Shown one piece after another: positions 23,115 through 35,254 of a stretch of 64,000 nt of DNA. Under the pieces are notes generated by a model that worked only from the letters and a program-made list of their open reading frames with translations, was not told the DNA's origin and searched no databases. The DNA is from Tenodera sinensis (taxonomy: Eukaryota > Arthropoda > Insecta > Mantodea > Mantidae). The stretch lies in assembly GCA_030765045.1 (NCBI GenBank), contig CM060962.1, positions 209,423,636-209,487,635 on the forward strand, written 5' to 3'. The position numbers and the translations under genes were made by a program. The first letter of the stretch is position 1; every line of letters begins with the position of its first letter.

Positions 23115-23833
23115 TAGGAGCGGATTTTTATGTGCTAAAAATTAAAATATTTATTTTTATGTGCTAAAATATTTGGTAAAAATGTTAACTTTTTTACTTA
23201 AATTCACAAATGAGAGAATTATTAACTTAGAGGTACTCGCCAGCCGTAAATTGATAGCAGTTCTTAGATGTTCCCTTAATATTGCAGTGGGCAAAAGTCT
23301 TCTCCGAATTGTCCATCATTGTTTCGACATAGCATTTTATATTGTGAAAATGACCTTTCCACGTGACAGGATGTCAGGCGTGTATATTTAAACATCCACA
23401 CATCCTAAATCACCGACTTGTTTACCTTCCATGACTTGAGCCACACAGTTTTTCAAAACCATTGCTTTTCTCAAACATACATTTGGTCACATCGCAACAG
23501 GACTTATGACAGCTTAGGCTTATAATGGACATTCTTTAATACTTCCATGCAATACAAGTCATTCGTAAATACATATACATGTCATATACATTTAAAATTG
23601 TGCAGCGTAAATAATAAATAGAATCAAATATTAATTCAAATCTTATGTTTTTATGGGAGATTATTGGAAAATATGTATTTGCATATCTTTTTTCTTCAAA
23701 ATATGTATTTTTATGTGAACTAAGATTTTATATTTATGTATGCTCATGATCGTTTATTCAGTTTCCCCCCTTTTAGGCATTTACATATGTGTTTGCAAAA
23801 GAAATATTTATGTACCTAAGAATCCACTCGCTA
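23115..23833 (-). mobile_element. Internally deleted hAT transposon
   Basis: A 719-bp element with 8-bp flanking duplications differing at one base (23107-23114 GTTATTAC, 23834-23841 GTTCTTAC). Terminal repeats read TAGGAGCGGATTTTTA at the left and TAGCGAGTGGATTCTTA at the right (inverted). On the minus strand about 23385-23330 encodes FKYTRLTSCHVERSFSQY, a diverged version of the C-terminal block of the hAT relic at 8718-10245. Most of the transposase is missing. Confidence 0.75.
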
Positions 23834-23899
23834 GTTCTTACAATTTAAAATTGCATTTCCTTGGGCAGAAGACAAATTGAAATTCAGTTGTTATTTATA

Positions 23900-24170
23900 G
23901 ACGTTCTTTAACTGCTTTGGTTCTTAGCGTCTTATTCTATATTGGGCGTGAAGAGCGCTTAATTCGGCTCAGGGGCCTTGGCCTTTTCATCAGGCTTGAA
24001 GTTCTTTTACGTGCTGTAAATCTACGACACGGGACCACCGCCATTACTGCCCTTCCAAAGGAAGCCATTCTATGGATTTTCACGCTGCACCCTCGACCTC
24101 GGGAACCAGATGCTGGTATGTTACCCCTAGACCATGAGAGCTACTGGGCGGAGGAAGTGGGAATAGAATT
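23900..24170 (-). mobile_element. tRNA-derived SINE, first of a pair
   Basis: On the minus strand the head reads ATGGTCTAGGGGTAACATAC (A box) with CCCGAGGTCGAGGG (B box) at about 24145-24080. The body contains the complement of GTTCTTTTACGTGCTGTAAA. A 109-codon plus-strand frame across it is not a gene. Confidence 0.6.
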
Positions 24171-24479
24171 GATTACATGCTTTGATATATTGTTTTGGCT
24201 CTATCTTCAAAACATACTAACAGCACATTTTCACTATAATTAATTTGTCCGTTCCGTTTCTTACCTTGTACCGTTGAAGAAACTTGTTATATTCTATTTG
24301 TACTGTTTTCTCGACTATTTGGCAGCAATTCTAATGCTTCCTCTACGCTGCTTGCAAAATTTCGACTGTTTCTTCAGATTTCATAATAAAACTAGTGCAT
24401 TCAAATTATCCGCAGTACATCGCTTGGATAATAATCCTTATATCTGCCAGGAAATAAAAGCTAGTAACCGTTTAAAAGT

Positions 24480-24665
24480 TATTTTGTTGTTTAACGGCGC
24501 TGTCAATTGCCAGGATCACATCAGCGTTGTCGGTGTGCCGGAATTTCGTCCCGCAGTTCTTTTACATGCCAGTAAATCTAGTGACATGCAGCTGTCGTTT
24601 TTAAGAACACTTAAAAACCATGGATCTGGACCGGATTTGAGCTAGTAACCCTGGAGTGTGGTTAT
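24480..24665 (-). mobile_element. tRNA-derived SINE, second of a pair
   Basis: Shares the body block GTTCTTTTACATGCCAGTAA with the copy at 23900-24170 and has the same orientation. The B-box region is more decayed (GGATTTGAGCTAGTAACCC on the plus strand). Confidence 0.55.
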
Positions 24666-24898
24666 AATTTTATATCACTGTTAGTGGCATAATTTTGTCC
24701 GTCTAAATAATATTGTGTAGGGTTAAAAGCGCTTTATTTACCTTGGACTGTCTAAACATGCCCATTTTACGTGTTCCATGAGAAATTGGGAAATTTTGGG
24801 AGTTCTGTTATGTTTGTGAAGTGCTCAACCAACTCCACACTGTTGATTACGGTGACAAGGAAGGATTACACAAACCTGCAGCTGCTTCCAGGCACCTG

Positions 24899-24914
24899 TA
24901 TGTGTGTGTGTGTT

Positions 24915-24975
<61 letters not shown>
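24899..24975. repeat. (TG)n microsatellite
   Basis: Nearly pure TG run of about 38 units with two early TTTG interruptions. Confidence 0.95.
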
Positions 24976-24976
<1 letters not shown>

Positions 24977-25724
24977 AGTGCGGTCTGTCTGTTGCTTGTG
25001 GGTAAGCTCCCAGACTCCCAGAAAGCGAAACCACTAAGCCTTTCCACTTGAACCTTCTGCCCTTATGTAATCATCGGCATGGTTGACTCCACGGTATCCT
25101 TAGGGACCACAAGGAGTTGCAAAACTACATTAACAGCTAAAACAACAGTAATCAGCATGACGCATATTCTTATTTGCGACAACAGCTGCCATTATTGGTT
25201 TCTAAGTACTTCAAAATTCAAACCAAAACTAATTGTCTCGGAAAAGTTTAGCTCCACCAAAAGAATTTGACAAGCTATCTTCTTTAACGAGATCTAAATA
25301 TTTGGATAACAACTTTAATAAGCTTTTGTCTACTGTTTACTGCCAGTTGTGCAGACGTCATTCATAACGGAAGAGGACTGCAGGGGCTATTCCCCCCAAA
25401 ATTGAAGATTTACATTAACGGCTGAAACGAATACGTATACCCTTACTCCTTCCCTTGCAACGTATGATATTGTTTTTCATACTATGCCAAATCTACGCTC
25501 TATAATGAAAAGTTAGGACGTAACACCATACGCTCATTTCATGGCTCATTCATAACCAGGACTGCAAATTCAAATATTTTATAAAATCTATATTGCGCTT
25601 TCTTAGGGTAGACAGTGTATTATTTTGTTTGAGGATTCATGAAGTGTCCGGTAAAGCTTTACTGTTCTGTAAAATTCCACATTCCGGAAATTTCTGAAGA
25701 ACGTAAACATAAAATTCAGCATAA
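24976..25724. other. Intergenic, nothing recognised
   Basis: No supported feature. Confidence 0.45.
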
Positions 25725-26000
25725 TATGAAAAAATCTGATGTGTTGCACTCACATGACTTTCTCTACTCTTGTACTAAACTATTCTTAATAACTTTTATT
25801 ACTATATCTTCTTTGTGTTAGTTGAGATAAACATTTGTTCAAATTATCTTATTGCTTATTTCCGTGTATGTGCAAGGGGAATATTAGGATACAGTAGGTT
25901 TTGAGCAATAGTCAAATATTTTAAAGCTTTGAGATCCCGTGCTCTTTGCACGGTTAAGATATAAAAAAATGAACAACGATGTTCCATTTCACGAAAGTTT
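25725..26000 (-). repeat. TACTACG repeat, inner part (copy 6)
   Basis: Starts at the inner end (AAAAATCTGATGTGTTGCAC) and runs backwards through the family order to about 26000. The outer half is missing. Confidence 0.7.
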
Positions 26001-27931
26001 TAAGTTTTCCGAAGCTTCTTAGTTTTCCTCTTCTGTAGGGTTTAGCGCCCGTAATGCGGTGTGTGACATCTTTACACTAATAATCATCATCCGCCGATCA
26101 CTTCGATCTCTCGATGTGGAAACAGGCCAGGTCCCAAAAAAACTGAAGTAGAACAAGAAGGGAGATCAATGGAACTTTTTTCTTAACCATTTAATTTCGT
26201 GAGCGCATGGAGGATCATCATCCCCTTTCACTCCAGCTGTTTACTTTCCTGAGATCAAGAAACTGCCAACGTTACCTAAAAATGTTATTAAATATGTTTT
26301 ATTATCGTTTACTACAAAAAACAACTTGTAAGTGGTAGTGCTCATTGCTTTAAAAATGCCTTGAAGCGTATGATACGTTGCATAAAACATTGCGCGTCAA
26401 TTTATTTTCTTGTACAAATCTTAAACATATAATACTTCAATCAAAATCGTTAGAACCGTTGCTGATGAACTGTAAAAGGTAGCTGGAATGGGTAAATTTT
26501 TTTAAAAAATTGTCTGGCATACTTAATCAGATATGAAGTTTGGCATTTGTCCAACTTTTCATATTCTAAGACAAAAAGAAATCTAGATGTACCTTCCAAG
26601 AATAGCCTTTGGGGGTTCAGCAGTTGTCAAAAAGGTGTACTTCGGATGGAATATTGAAACTTAAGGTCAAATATAGTATTTCCTATACTTCAGTGGTAGC
26701 TATGGTTTAAAAAAAGGAAAAGAAAACACTTATTTCAGGAAATTATTTTTATCACGACCGAGAGACGGGCCCAGGCGGAGGGGGGGGGGGGGCGAAGAAA
26801 ATGTAGAACTTACTAAATATATCTATATAATCGTCCACTCTCAGAACCCAACTTGATGTAAACACATGATCTAATGATGTCATTAACCAGCCCACAGTGG
26901 CTAGCGAAAAAGACTTCGTTAGCCACGCTAGTCCACAATACGCGGAAAACCAAAGCACGCCGTAAGTCTGATTTTTCAAGAAGTACGTTAATCATAGTTC
27001 AAAAACTTATTAAAATAAAATAGTAATTAATATGAGTAATAGAATTAAAGAGCGTTGTATTGTATGTGGAATCTTTCGCCTTTCATCTGCATTCATAATA
27101 TAATGAGCAGTTTGTTCTTTACAGCTGAACACGAGGCTAACGCGAAAGGATGTTTTGTTGACGTCAAGTACGGATCTACTGTGGTTGACTTTTTTCTGCA
27201 TGCTATTACCTCTTTCTCAAATATTGACTGCGTTTACATTTCCTTTAAAATTTGGGTTCTTATTCTATCATTAGCTCATAGCATTAGCCTAATGTGCATA
27301 TCAAGGTAATTGGTACCAAAGCTATGCAGATCATGGCAAGAGAAGTATGCTTCTAATTGCAGTAATTCATGGATTGGGTGTAAAACATGAACGGGCAGAG
27401 AAAGTTATGACTTACACATTAGAGTTTCTTCTCCGCAGTAAACTGGAGCAAATGAAATGAAAATGACAGATGAAGGTTTTTGTTGCGGTAAACAGCGCCG
27501 GTATTCATGACTGCAGTAAAACATGTGTATAACCTATTCCATGACATTGAAGCTTACCACATTGGCCTATATGACCGGTTTAACCAGATTAGCGAAACTC
27601 GCAGTGCTTTCAATCACTTGTTTTTCATTTGGAGACCGGCTGCACATGACCTGTTTAATTCTCATTAATATTAAGTGGTGCATAATGAGAAATGTGACGA
27701 AGAATTTTAATGATCTAGTTGAGAGGTCCAGCGCGTTAGCGTAAGAATTCTCTTCCCCCACTCTTTTCCTTCAAGGAACCACACCAGGTCTTTATATTTA
27801 AGAAGTAGTTATGCAAATGAGCAGCACAATTTTCGGCTGCAAGGCGTTGCAAAGAAAGCAAGTAAAGAAAAACTTTTCAACGACGTGTGTATATACTCCT
27901 TCGGATGGTTATGCGGGTTAGGTAGAAACGA
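26001..27931. other. Intergenic with a G run
   Basis: Has a 13-base G run (26780-26792). No gene or known mobile element supported. Confidence 0.45.
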
Positions 27932-28019
27932 GCTTCTTCTTCTTCTTCTTCTTCTTCTTCTTCTTCTTCTTCTTCTTCTTCTTCTTCTTCTTCTTCTTCT
28001 TCTTCTTCTTCTTCTTCTT
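27932..28019. repeat. (CTT)n microsatellite
   Basis: About 29 uninterrupted CTT units. Confidence 0.95.
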
Positions 28020-28796
28020 TTTTCCTGGACCCATTTTGTATAGAAAGAAGTACAAAAGGAAAATTAATTACGGGGGATTTTCATCATAAACGTTCTCATT
28101 TTCCTTAGTTTCTGTTTTCACTGGTGAGATTGCCTATTGCCTATATGAATTCACGAATGTGCCTAATTGTGTGGCCTATCCAATTCCATTTACGTTTCTG
28201 TATTTCCTTATTAATTCTATATATGTAGGTGCTTCAAATGAGCATTAGTAAAAGTAGGCGATTTATGGGTCGTATCACTTCCTTTTCTTATGTTTGTGAA
28301 CATCTGGAGTAGCCATGCGCAGCAAAAACAATTTCGGGCCATTCAAAAATGGTAGTCAAAAGATTTGGCGAACATTCTAGAGAGGAAATTGCTACTTTAA
28401 TTGAAGAGGCGAAGTCAAACAACCCTAAATAGAGCAGACCTACCTGTAATGAATAGCGCACTAACGCAAATTTCTTCATTTTTATTCATCATATGTCTGA
28501 TTCATCATTTTCCTGAATTAAACGCTAAAATTGTTGTTGTTCTTACAGCCTAATGAACTAGTTGTAGTGGCAACTGTGAAAATAAATCTTAATTAAAATG
28601 TATGAATGTTATTGTAAGTTGGAAGTTGTTTACTTTTAAATCACTATTAATATTAAATAGTATTAAATAAATGAATTATTAATTATTTCGTGGAATATTC
28701 TAAACAAATAACACTGGAGGCAATTAGAAGCAATTCCTGACACAGTGGCATCGTTCTCGCATTGCAATTATCGTACCGAACCCCCCACCCCTCTTG

Positions 28797-28800
<4 letters not shown>
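28020..28800. other. Intergenic, nothing recognised
   Basis: No supported feature. Confidence 0.45.
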
Positions 28801-28835
<35 letters not shown>

Positions 28836-29440
28836 GTATGGGTGCTCTGCGCGCGTCTGTCTACGAATAACGTAACTCTAAAAACGAAAAGTCTGTTAAA
28901 TACCGACTTTGGTGTTAGTACTTAAGCCTAGCGTCTTCCAAGAATAAATGCCTAACCCAAACGACTTTGATTAAATTACCATGTGTTTCAGATATTTTCA
29001 TGACGTAATGCATATCTTGATTTCTATGAATTACCTCTGAAGTCCTCTTCATTCTGAATAACTTGCATAACTAGTAAACCGTAACAGACAAAATCTAACT
29101 GCATCGAAAAGGTATATCTCTTTAAAGCAATTTATGCCAAATACATTTTTAGTGAACCATTTCTGAGATATTCCTTGTTACTGGTTTGGACTTTCAAATA
29201 CTTCCTATACTTTTCTCCAATCGAAAGTCTCTCGTTTTTTTCCCTCCTGACTATGCAAAGATCAACAGAATTTGATTTTCAGTACATAACGACTAGCTCT
29301 TGAGGTTTGACTCACGTAAGCCTTTTTGGTTCCCCTGTTCCCATTGTACCTACAACGAAATATGCAATAAAAGCATTGCTACATATGTATGGTTATCTCG
29401 ATTAAGTGAGATTTTTCCTGTCAGTAAATTAATTTTTGCT
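28801..29440 (+). repeat. TACTACG repeat (copy 7) with (CT)n at the fixed site
   Basis: A CT run (28801-28835) and a short GCGCGTCTGTCTACG stretch occupy the fixed microsatellite site. The match then begins at AACGTAACTCTAAAAACGAA (about 28868) and follows the family order to about 29440. Sequence outside the CT run does not match the outer arm, so that part is lost. Confidence 0.7.
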
Positions 29441-29758
29441 CCTACCCAACGTTTATATTTAAAATACTCTGTAAAGCAGTAAGTCCTTCTTCACAGAAAG
29501 AAGTGTTGCATCTCTCCAGCTTTGTGAATACGGCTGTCCTCCGCTGAGCCCTAATGTCGAGTTGACAAGAATCTAACTACCTCTCTGTGAATGGTTAACC
29601 TGTGCGTATAGACAGACTAAGTAATGAGATGAGGATAGGGAATTCTAGATAAGCCCTAGTTGCGATTGCCTTTGAGATATGTTAACATTTTCGGCAGGAT
29701 CGACTGTGATGAAGCATGCAGTCTGTGCTTCATTAATGGGAATCCCCGTCCCTCTCAA

Positions 29759-29759
<1 letters not shown>
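29441..29759. other. Intergenic, nothing recognised
   Basis: No supported feature. Confidence 0.45.

Positions 29760-29825
<66 letters not shown>
29760..29825. repeat. (CT)n(CA)n microsatellite
   Basis: CT units followed by about 24 CA units. Confidence 0.95.
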
Positions 29826-29828
<3 letters not shown>

Positions 29829-32786
29829 ACACAAATCCTCATACATTGGAAGAAGTAAAACAAAATACTAGAAATGAAATCGGAACCTTTGGATTTCGTG
29901 GTTTTCCGTGGCCTAGGATTTACTACGATTTCCCTTGCATCATTTCCCTTTCATTCCATTTCCTTCTCATCATCCAGGTGTTCTAGGTTTCGTGGGTGTG
30001 ACAGTACCGGACATATGGTGTGGATGATTGCTCAAAAGGAGTAGTATTCCCCGTGCATACGAGGGCTGCTTGGTCAACAGGTCGTTCATCATCTCATCAC
30101 TGCAGCAGTGAGACGGGTCTTTAAACCTGGAACTGTTACGGACTTTCGCGCTTCTGTATGCCCTGTGGCGTTTTCTCAGTGTTACATTTGATATGCATTC
30201 TCATAAAAGATAAATGTTCAAAATACAATTTGATTTCCGTTTATGTAAATGCATCTCTGATAACTAGGGCCAGGATTTTAATGCAAATGCAGATTTCCTC
30301 TCTGCTGTACGAATGTCGGGCCTTTAGCTATGTAACTTGATTGATTTCCAACAATATAAACAATATTTTATCCACGATAATGCATATTTTGCTGGTTTAG
30401 TTAATACGCATAGCATTTCAACATTTTGCAAATTATGCTTCATATTTTCTTGTTTTACATGTATGTTTTATAAATATATTTTATTTATTTTATCTACATA
30501 TTTTATTTACAAACATAACACATACGATTTCCAAATCATGTGTCATTGGGCCAGTCTTGAAACTTCAGCTGTGGTGGTTACATGTACTTTACGTACGTTA
30601 CGTAATAATGCACGTAGTTTATATTTTATTTAGTATGTCTTTAAGATTTATAAAAAATATAGAACCTGTTAATTTATGCAAAGGAAAGCGTTTCAAAATA
30701 TTCAGTAATTAATAGTTTTAGGAATACAATTCCGAAAATGTTTCCTCGGGTTCGCAACTGCGCTGCGGAACTTTTCTAGGAGTTTACGGTATTTGAGTTA
30801 CAAGTGTTATGTTGTATGCAATATCATTATGCATCTTTTAACAGAAACAAGTGTTTTTTATGGACAAAAGTATTGTTGCTCTGGTGGAGAAATTTCTGGG
30901 CAGGCCATTATTTGTAGTGAAGAATTATGGCAGATAGTAGCATTGAGAATGAAGTTCAGGCTCTGTATTCGTAAAAATACGACGGAATCCGATACTCTGG
31001 AGAAGAAATATTAAGAAGAATAGAAGAGTGAAAGGTGAAGAATGCGTAACTTGTAAATGTATAAAGAATTCCATCGACACAAATCGGCCCTGGCAGCAGG
31101 TAATAAAAGTTCATTGTTTTTGGTGACAATTTCTATAAATTCAGTGTAGATTTTCCTTTCCATATTACTTGTAAATGTTGAAATATGCAATACCTTAAAG
31201 TAGTTATTATCATGTTTCTTTTAATTACAGATGCAAAAGGCAATGCCTTACTTTTCACAGGATTCAGAGATTTTGTTACCCACAAAATGAACAAGAAAGC
31301 CAAGAGAAAACAATTTGCTACATCAACCAAGAAAGCAGGCTTCTTCTAAAAGGTCCTTATGAAGTTAATAGTTTATTTATAAAGAAAATTTAATTTTTAT
31401 TTTCAAGCACTGATTCGTTGGTAGAGCTTGTAATACAGAACAAGTAATTTTTGTAATTAAAGTTGTTTTCTAAGCGGGCGTGGTATGCAAAAAGGCATTC
31501 ATATTCGTAGCAGTAACAACGAAGTGTCTCCAGAATCAGGTACTGACATTTGGAATGGTGATAAATGGCTTAAAAGGTTATGCCAGTATACTTTATATTT
31601 GTTCATTAACATGTCAACAATGTATTTACAAATAAAAAACTAAATTGCAATATATACTTCTTAAGAAACCTTGATGTTATGTAAAAAAGGGGACCTATCC
31701 AAGTTTTGAAACTAGTTTAAATACATGTTAAAATTGAAATTTCTCAATCACTTTCAGAATGCCACGAACAACTCAAAGTTGTAGTGTACATTGCAAGTAA
31801 GAAAGTTTTCTTTTTTTTCTTTTCTCAAAATGCTTGACTAGTCCCCTTTTGATTTAAACGCTTGAATTGTTATCCAGTTGAAACTTCCGGTTGATACACA
31901 AGCCTTTGTTTTCCTGTAATCCTGCCTGCCAAAAGTAGTGCGACAAAGCTAAGTTGGGGTATAAATGTCATAATGAACTTCAAAATCGCTGTCTCCGCAC
32001 GTAAAAGTGTTGGCAATGTAGTGAAAAATGAAGTATAGTTTAAAAATGCAGAATAGGTATTATCGTGCAGAAATCTTAGCAGGGTAACGTGCTGAAATAC
32101 AATTAAAAGCAGATGAAATTGCAGCTTTTGTATACGCAACCCTAGGGGTTTGGGAGGTGGGGAGAAGTTCGTCCTGCTGTATCTTAAGAAGCAATAGGAA
32201 AACCTTTGTCTTTTAGTGGTCGTAAAGTTCAACAGAAAAAAGCACAAAAAGTGTGTGAACAACTAAAATCAATTTTTGTTTCATTGTTGAGGAAAATATA
32301 TCCTAACTCTTCAGTATTAAGTATAGCTAAAATGCATTGAATAATTTATGATTTACATAGTATTTTATTTAAGGATATATTACATGAAATTGACTTAAAT
32401 TTTTATTTTGTCAATATGAAGTCTTAATACTTGTCATGTGGGCACATCTACATGGAAGTGTTCAGTGCATAAATGCATACTTATTAATGGGATTATTAGA
32501 GTATATCAATCCTGCCCCTACTAATAGAAGAAGAGAAACGCTGAGTCATGCACTTAGGACTGTAAAACTTATTTCACTTCGCTGTATTGGCATTAGTGAG
32601 TGAATCTCAAGAGCGACTTTTGTTGAAACCTCTCCATGTGGTGAGTACTGTGGGAGGTCCAGGCTCAGAACGCTGTGATAAAGGCATGTGCATCGCAGTC
32701 CGCCATTATAACTCAACACTAGGGATTGGTTACTGCCCACATTCCTTCATTGCTTCCTCTACCGTTTACCCAGAATTAGAGCAGCT
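29826..32786. other. Intergenic, nothing recognised
   Basis: Several 60-130-codon frames occur on both strands (for example 30337-30633 plus and 31870-32262 minus). They are AT-driven, carry no motif I recognise and lack splice context. No gene is supported. Confidence 0.45.
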
Positions 32787-33480
32787 ATTGCATTCCACCC
32801 AAACTTCGATACCGATATACAAGTTTTGAGGCTCACTGAACACAAAGAAAAAGCAAGATGAATAAGTGTAATTATGCGTGTGATATAATGCACTAAAAAC
32901 CCTAAATATACAAAAACCCAATGTTAAACGAGTAGAGGCTACCGATATGACCTTTGCAATCGATGGAATAATTAAAAATAATTATTATATGACAAAATGT
33001 ATAGGTATCCTAAATTTTCTGGGAATAGTCTATCAGGCCCTCTTCATGCGGAAGAAATGTTGTATAATCTTGTTTAACTGGTTTACAATAATCTACGAAA
33101 ATGTACTGAACACACACAAAAAGTAGATCTCTCTTGAAATACACAATTCACCTTAAATAAGCTTTTTTTGATTCATAAGCCATTTCCGAGATATCCGTTA
33201 TTAATGGTTCGAATTGTTCACAACTTTTGCCATTTTTTAAAGTCCTGTCGATTTTCAATTGCTTTCTCGCGATTGCGTGGAAGTAATAACATTTTAAGAC
33301 AGCATATGTGTCCAGACTATTGCTTTTTCCTTTGTATCAATAACGGAACGTTATTTCGCTAAGGCTTATCTCGTTTAAAATAGAGTAGATTGAAAAGTAA
33401 GTTTTCCTAAGAATGGTTGGTATACCCACCAATAAATGGAGGTTAGAGAAAATAGTGTGAATGTTACACATCAGATGCTT
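32787..33480 (+). repeat. TACTACG repeat, plus arm of an inverted pair (copy 8)
   Basis: Begins at CATTCCACCCAAACTTCGAT near the outer end and runs to GAATGTTACACATCAGATGC at about 33470, with internal losses around 32880-32970. Tail-to-tail with the minus arm at 33740-34470, spacer about 260 bp. Confidence 0.7.
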
Positions 33481-33739
33481 TTTGGTGAAATACATAAATG
33501 GCCTGAGATGTGTGTTATCTTAACTTTTAGTGTACATTGTGAATGGCCCTTTAGCTACGCCTCATTTTCTCTTTTCCATATATTTGGAACTCGGAACACG
33601 ACAGCTTTCACTTTTATGGTCGATTCTCAAGGACTGTAATGAGTAACAGGTATATAAATGTCGCTTAAATGCTGGAGTCCTTCCTCTAATATTTCCTCAG
33701 GTGGACTCATTTCATAGGACTATTAAATATCTAATCAGG

Positions 33740-34470
33740 AATAAAAAAAATACCTGATGTGTTGCACTCATGTGACTATTTCTGCTCTTATTCAAACTAT
33801 TCTTACAACCCTTAGATATTCCTCAATTATTTCATGTCAATCGAAATAAACATTTGCAAAAATTATTGCTAATTTTCTTGTAGGTGCAAGAGGAATATGG
33901 GAGTGCAGTAGGTTTTAAGCGACAGCCAAATATTTTAAAGCTGGTCGCTATGTGATGGCTTTGAAATTCTGTTCTCTTTGTATATCCAAGAGATTAAAGG
34001 ATGGATAATGACTTAGAGGTATAACTATTGGGAAATTCAGACAAGTAACAAGGAGTTTCTCAGAAATGGTACACTCCACAAAAAATGTTTGACATAACTT
34101 GTGTTTTAAAATATCTATATCTTTCATGTAGTACTATCTTGTCCATCTCTTACGATTTGCCTGTTATGCAAAAGTCATCCTGAATGAAGAGGGCTTCTGA
34201 TTATATTACCAGAAAATTCAATAACATATCTCATTTGTCATGAAGATATCTTAAACATATATTTTAATCAACATCGTTAGAGCCTGTTTTGATAAAATAT
34301 TTTCGAGAAATGTTCCATGTAAAGGGTAATGTGGGGTAGCAGATATTCTTGAAAATGTTAGTGTCGCATCATATGAGGGTATTGAGCTTAAATACACAAT
34401 TTGGTATTTTAACCGACTTTTCGTTTTTTGATTTATGCTATTCATTGACGTACATACACAGAAACGTTTT
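33740..34470 (-). repeat. TACTACG repeat, minus arm of an inverted pair (copy 9)
   Basis: Starts at the inner end (CTGATGTGTTGCACTCATGT) and runs to the fixed site (ATTCATTGACGTACATACAC at about 34440). With 32787-33480 it makes a foldback of about 1.7 kb. Confidence 0.75.
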
Positions 34471-35254
34471 CTTGCCAAAATTCCTTTTCCAAATATTTGT
34501 GTGCACTGCCTGAGGTGTCGTATGTAATAACAACGGGCGTTTAACGTTACCCCCCTCCCGCACCAGAAATAAGATAGGGTCACCCTATAAATTAGTTGCA
34601 TAAATATACTATATTGCTGTTGCTTTTAGGAAAACTAGTGGCACATACCGAGTGGAAGGGAAGTCATTACATTAATTTAAGCCATGATAGATCTCGATAT
34701 TTGGAACACATTTTAGTTTTCCCGAAAACAAGCTGGCAACACTGCAGATTTTGTGGGTGCCAGTTTCCCTAGATCAGTACATAAACAAACACAGTAACGG
34801 TGCTTCTTGAGAACACAAAAAAATACCCTGCCTTGTCCTTCTGTGTTTACTGCGCGAGTGTAGGCCAATCACAAGCGTTAGCCCCCAAGACATTAAAGCG
34901 AAAGTGCCCGAGCTGTTTACAACCACAAACCAGCTCAATTCCCTGACCAACCTCAACGCAACCTTGTCAACTTACTGCACGTGTGAAAAAGCTGCTTGGA
35001 GTATTCCTTCGCATTTCTTAAGTGATTAATTATATCGAAACCCTGTGTGATGTCACATAATTACTACCAACGCTATATCAGAAATAAGTTACTGTACGCA
35101 TCTTACAAGTAACAAACTGTTATCCTCGTACATTCTTGTGGAATTTTTTTTTTATTAATGCATAATTTTTGTACATAGTACTACAATTGTGCTACATAGG
35201 TTAATCTAGTATTGTCATGAAGCGTGTTCTGAGGGTTACATCCGTTGATGTTCC

